Notes under the pieces: model-generated
The model's input: only the letters and a program-made list of their open reading frames with translations
What the model was told of the DNA's origin: nothing
The model's database searches: none
Part shown: positions 60,163 through 64,000 of the stretch, piece by piece
How positions within the stretch are numbered: position 1 is the stretch's first letter
How the letters are laid out: every line of letters starts with the position of its first letter
NCBI GenBank assembly: GCA_019321725.1
Contig: CM033121.1
Location: 12,586,001 to 12,650,000 of the forward strand
Source of the DNA: Paulownia fortunei
Lineage: Eukaryota > Streptophyta > Magnoliopsida > Lamiales > Paulowniaceae
Reading direction: 5' to 3'
Length of the DNA: 64,000 bases
Program-made: the position numbers and the translations under genes

Positions 60163-61193
60163 TCATATTCGACCATCGAGCATCATCTTCACCATCACTG
60201 CCTTCATGTCATTCGATAAACTAAAGAAAAGGTCAAGATCCTTATTGTTGTTGCATAGAAGCTTCACCACATAATTCTTATTGTCCACACCAAGAAAATT
60301 CATGTGCCTCAAAAACATTCTTCCGTAAGGTAGATGCATCATGCTCAAAGCTAATTCTCTTGGCAAGGCCACCTAAACTTGCATCTTTTTTATCCCAAAA
60401 GGTTGTCATAAGATCTAAGAAAGGTCATCAATCTCATCAGGCTCCTTTATTCTTTTGGAAGGTTTACTCTTTTGACTAGCATTGCTCTCCCCACGACTGC
60501 TGGAAATGTAATTAGCATCTTCATTTACACCATTGAAAATGGGCACGTAATTTCCCCTTTTCTCAGTTTATTTTCCCTTTGAAGCATTGAACAAATCCTG
60601 AATAACATCAACAAAGATTTTCATCCACTACTTTGTTCTTACCAAATATGTCACACCAATACTTGTAAAATGGTACCGTATGGTATGCACATTGTTGTTA
60701 GTCTAAAATGGTGAATGATAAATAAGTATACACAACTAATCCCATAAAAAACATCTCAAACAAATAGATATTATCCAAGAGGTGTACTTATTTATTATGT
60801 AACAAAATCTTTGGTAAGATATAAAATCACATGAACATAATTCTCCCACACTTCATTAGATTGTACATCAAGGGTATGAGAGACATCATTCCACCCAAAA
60901 GCCTGATCTTGATAGCATTGTACCTAGAGAGCTATAGTTTTTCTTCCAGACTTGACTTTTGAAATTGATGTGGGGATTAGTTTTTATGTCTGTCCCTAGG
61001 AATGCTTGGATCATAACCTGCTCCAAAACCCTGAGATATCTCATCTTGAATCTGTTATCACTTTTCCAACCTCTCGCCATGAGTCTTTCAAAGCACACAC
61101 CAACACTTGCTCATCTCTCATTGTCTAAGATCTTCTAGTGTTATTTATTTTTTGTGCAGGAACACTCTTTTGTCTACTAGCACTTGACTCCAT
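60163..61193 (-). pseudogene. Myb/SANT-like accessory protein of a PIF/Harbinger element
   Basis: The minus-strand start ATG at 61193 reads MESSASRQKSVPAQ, then MRDEQVLVCALKD. After a frameshift near 61095 it continues ARGWKSDNRFKMRYLRVLEQ, IKTNPHINFKSQVWKK and SLGTMLSRSGFWVE (to about 60888). This is the plant Myb/SANT-like domain used by PIF/Harbinger ORF1. After a probable intron (about 60690-60885) comes VPFYKYWCDIFGKNKVV, then EHDASTLRKNV, and a C-terminus NNNKDLDLFFSLSNDMKAVM to 60163. ORF1 proteins bind transposon DNA and help import the transposase. Stops in both exons mark decay. Confidence 0.78.
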
Positions 61194-61789
61194 ATTCCTT
61201 ATTAACAACAAATATGTATCACACTAGAAGATAATTTTTCTTTTAAACATTATACTAACAATGGGATGAACATGAGTCGGAGTGAAAAATGCATTTACAG
61301 ATTTCCATATTCATAACTAATGAATTACACATATTTTAGAATCTAAACTAGAAGAATAGGAAAGTGGCTTTCACTGGTCAATTTATTAGGAGACAGTTAC
61401 TAGTCATCGATAAGAGATAACCATCTTCAAGATAAATTATTCACATAAACAACAATCCAAAATATTTTGCATAATAAGAATCATGATTCTGCTCATAATT
61501 TATCACAACATATTCGAAAAGGCAATAAGACTGTGATCGGGCGGGCAAATTATTCACATATAATCAACAATCTAATTAACAACACTAGGAATGTAAAATG
61601 TGTTGAAGATCTATCCACACGAGGAATGTTGAGACTTTAATAAACCATCAACATGTTCCATTTTCTATAAATTAATTATAAATCCAATGAATAATAAATA
61701 TCTTAACATACATTCAAGAAATGAAAAGCTTTCATTGTTTCAAATAACTTATAATAAAAATAAACATATATTTATTCTGACACTAATGG

Positions 61790-63060
61790 CCCCTTCTCCA
61801 TTTAGTGTGCATAGTTATTGCAAAATTATCCCTCCAACTAGTTTATACTTGAGATGACTCAACTTGTTCAACAAAAGTGCCTTCTTCTTCATTGTCATGG
61901 TTATTCATATATTCTAGAAGTTCAGTGTTTAAAGGGTTAATGGGCATTGAACTAGGAATGAAATTATGGAGTAAGCAACACATCATATTAATGAGATTTT
62001 AGATCTTGATAAGATAATATGAATTACTCTTGAGTATGGCCATCGGGAGTTTAGTCAACCAAATAACCTCTCTATGACATTACGCTCCTTAGCATGCTTC
62101 TACTTGAACAATTCTTGATAGTTTTGAGGTGAAGACATCTCGCCGTCCCTTTCTTGTAGATGGTATCCAACACCTCTCGATGGTTCTTGAAAACCATCAT
62201 TGTTTGTGTACCTACTATCATATATGTAATAATTTCCTATAACATAGATTATAAATGCTATTATGTTTATTTCGTGTTCTAACAGACAAAGTAAATGGAA
62301 TACGCACATACTTCTAAAAAGTCGTAGTCAAATATGTATTTCATAACACTGGAAACTCTCAAACTATTAGGTCTACTAATGGAATCTTGTAAAACCTTAT
62401 AATCTGCAACAGAACCCCTCAGCTAGTTAATATATATACAAACTTCATTTATTTGATCACATACACTAAAGACATTCACCGCGATATCCCTTTTTCTGTT
62501 CCTATATCGTGCCTTGTTAGATTGAGGTATTGTCACTAATGTAAGTACCATCTAATGCACCTAGGCAACCCTATATATTACAAAAGGCAAACTCAAGTTT
62601 TTTATGTCATACTAACATAAAAATGAAAAGTTTTACAAAATTTAAATGTAATATTAACATTGTTTATTTAACTTGAACCATTTTGACCTCTCATTTGTGC
62701 ATCATTCTTCAATTGGCTCTGGGTTAACAAGAAGTATTGTATGTAGCCTAAGTAAGGTTGTAAGCAAAGTATTGAAATGTTTGCTAATTGTGTAAGAAGA
62801 TCATTTAAAATCAAACTTGATAACTCGATTCTTATGATGGGCAAAAATAGTTAAGAAAAATTGCCACATGTTCACTAATTTGGACTTGTCTTGCACTTAC
62901 AAGTCCAACTACATTTTCAAGGAGGAAACACAAGGCATTTCTGTCTATTTGGAGGTTTTTAGTACAGGTCTCATCACTAATATGTATAAGCTCACACAAG
63001 TGTTCTATTTATTTTGGTACTCGATCTGCCAAACTATTAAGCTATTTGCTTAACATGTCC
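61790..63060 (-). pseudogene. PIF/Harbinger DDE transposase
   Basis: Minus-strand transposase with introns. The N-terminal helix-turn-helix region reads FAHHKNRVIKFDFK, TISKHFNTLL and NPEPIEE ... KWFK (about 62690-62860). An intron (about 62580-62668) ends in AATATATAG| and is followed by GCLGALDGTYI with the first catalytic Asp. Then a second part has IYDSRYTNNDGFQEPSRGVGYHL (about 62150-62220), EMSSPQNYQELF, and, after a frame change, KERNVIERLFG with the catalytic Glu (about 62055-62085). The end reads MMCCLLHNFIP and stops near 61790. Stops and frameshifts make it inactive. It is cut-and-paste transposase, paired with the Myb/SANT gene on its 3' side. Confidence 0.85.
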
Positions 63061-63269
63061 CAAACGATCATGCCTACGGACACATGCTGCGTATACGAGA
63101 ATAAATGCCAAGATATATTTTTTATCAATGACAATTTCCTCTACTGCTAGGAAGATATATTGATGCTTTGTATCCTGATGCATCTATCAAAATATATTCA
63201 TTATAAATGATAAAATGCGTAGCCATAGTATTCAAAAGATGAGATAGTAAATAAATTCAAACATTCATG
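63061..63269. other. upstream of the Harbinger transposase
   Basis: No clear coding. It may contain the transposase N-terminus or the element's outer end; a short minus-strand homology is not convincing. Confidence 0.4.
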
Positions 63270-63720
63270 AAATGTTTAGTTGACTGAGTATTGATGCTAA
63301 AATGAGGCTTGCCTCATGCATTTCCTCAAATAACTATTTGATTATGCATTTTCTCTAAATGAAGCTTATAGCCTACTAAAATGGAGCCTAAAAAAATATA
63401 ACATATAAATATTCAATTGATTGAGATTTGATACTAAAATTATGCCCATAATTTCATTTCATAAAATTAATTCATTATGCATTTCCTAAAATGAAGCATA
63501 GAGCCTACTAAATTTCCAGCCTCACAAATTCAAACAATTTATTTTGAAATATCACATGGACTGAGTATTGATGCTAAAATGAAACCTGCACAAAGTTATT
63601 TCTTAATGAATATTTTATTATGCGTTTCCTAAAAGGAAGCCTACAGCTTGCTAAAATGAAGTCTCAAGCCTGCATTTTCTTCACAAATTCACTCTAAATA
63701 CAAATCTTAATGCTAAAATT
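63270..63720. repeat. three-copy short tandem repeat, ~133-143 bp
   Basis: The phrase ATTATGCATTTCCTAAAATG, or a close variant, begins at about 63341, 63474 and 63617. Each copy is preceded by a TGATGCTAAAAT- or GATACTAAAAT-type phrase and followed by AGCCTACTAAA-like sequence. Confidence 0.75.
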
Positions 63721-64000
63721 TAAATGAGTATATCAAAGTAAAGAATAAATGGGCATTTGACTATCCATTGTACTTAGAACACAAACACACCCAAAAAGTT
63801 TAGAGAATTTCTAAACTTAATTTGTATAAATTAAATCTCCTAAAAATAATTTTGAAATTAAGTGAATCAAAGTCCTTTAACCATTAGAACTTTGGACCAA
63901 CATATTTTCACAAATATTTCTTCAAAAGTCCAATATATTCGAAGGATAAACAAAATTGCCCAAAAAATAATTTCAAAATCAAGTGAATTAAAGCCATTTA
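63721..64000. other. no gene seen
   Basis: AT-rich DNA to the window edge, with two AAGTGAATCAAAG/AAGTGAATTAAAG phrases at 63860 and 63981 that may be a further repeat. Confidence 0.4.

Noticed and set aside
1..64000. tRNA, rRNA or snoRNA genes
   Set aside because: The only tRNA-like matches are retroelement primer-binding sites; no cloverleaf or A/B box pair was noticed by eye. A tRNAscan-SE run would settle this.

Overview
The window is AT-rich nuclear DNA from a flowering plant. It carries plant-specific transposon lineages: Athila/Tat Ty3-gypsy, SIRE/Maximus and other Ty1-copia, CACTA (En/Spm), and PIF/Harbinger with its Myb/SANT-like partner. It also has plant-type primer-binding sites and intron-split transposase genes. 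The species cannot be read from the sequence. I see no intact host gene and no rRNA, tRNA or CRISPR. Almost every coding trace is a decayed transposon gene with stops and frameshifts, as in pericentromeric or intergenic heterochromatin.

Layout, left to right. (1) 590-2778: Athila-like pol fragment, + strand. (2) 3303-6870: Ty1-copia element 'A', + strand, with its 5' LTR, primer-binding site and gag-pol, cut inside RT. (3) 7606-12841: SIRE-type copia element 'D', - strand, cut inside RT at its left end. (4) 13479-15870: probable solo LTR. (5) 16319-25585: copia element 'B', + strand, with both LTRs, primer-binding site, polypurine tract and a near-perfect 5-bp target duplication, but a dead gag-pol. 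(6) about 25640-27918: another LTR-like block. (7) 28704-29459: broken Myb/SANT-like gene. (8) 29475-56296: copia element 'C', same family as B, whose 5' LTR is split at GTCAC by a 20.2-kb Athila element (30497-50716). (9) 56297 onward: a SIRE-type element 'E' on the - strand interrupts the RT of C. Its 3' LTR, polypurine tract and envelope-like ORF are visible, followed to the right by a PIF/Harbinger pair (Myb/SANT-like gene and transposase, - strand) and a short tandem repeat.

Nested inside the Athila element, after its pol, is a further insertion at 37915-48017 flanked by CAATA. It has two truncated copies of one long LTR (about 1.6 kb shared), no recognisable gag-pol, a satellite-like array with a ~345-bp period (39753-42587), and a CACTA fragment (42588 to about 45116) whose transposase exons and splice sites are still readable. 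The order of events is inferred to be: copia C inserted first; Athila entered the LTR of C; the 37915-48017 element entered the Athila 3' region; CACTA entered the array. SIRE element E entered the RT of C independently.

The best candidates for something undescribed are the coding-free LTR element with its ~345-bp four-subunit array, and the GC-rich minisatellite and TTCnnGAA-rich inverted repeats in the leader of copia B.
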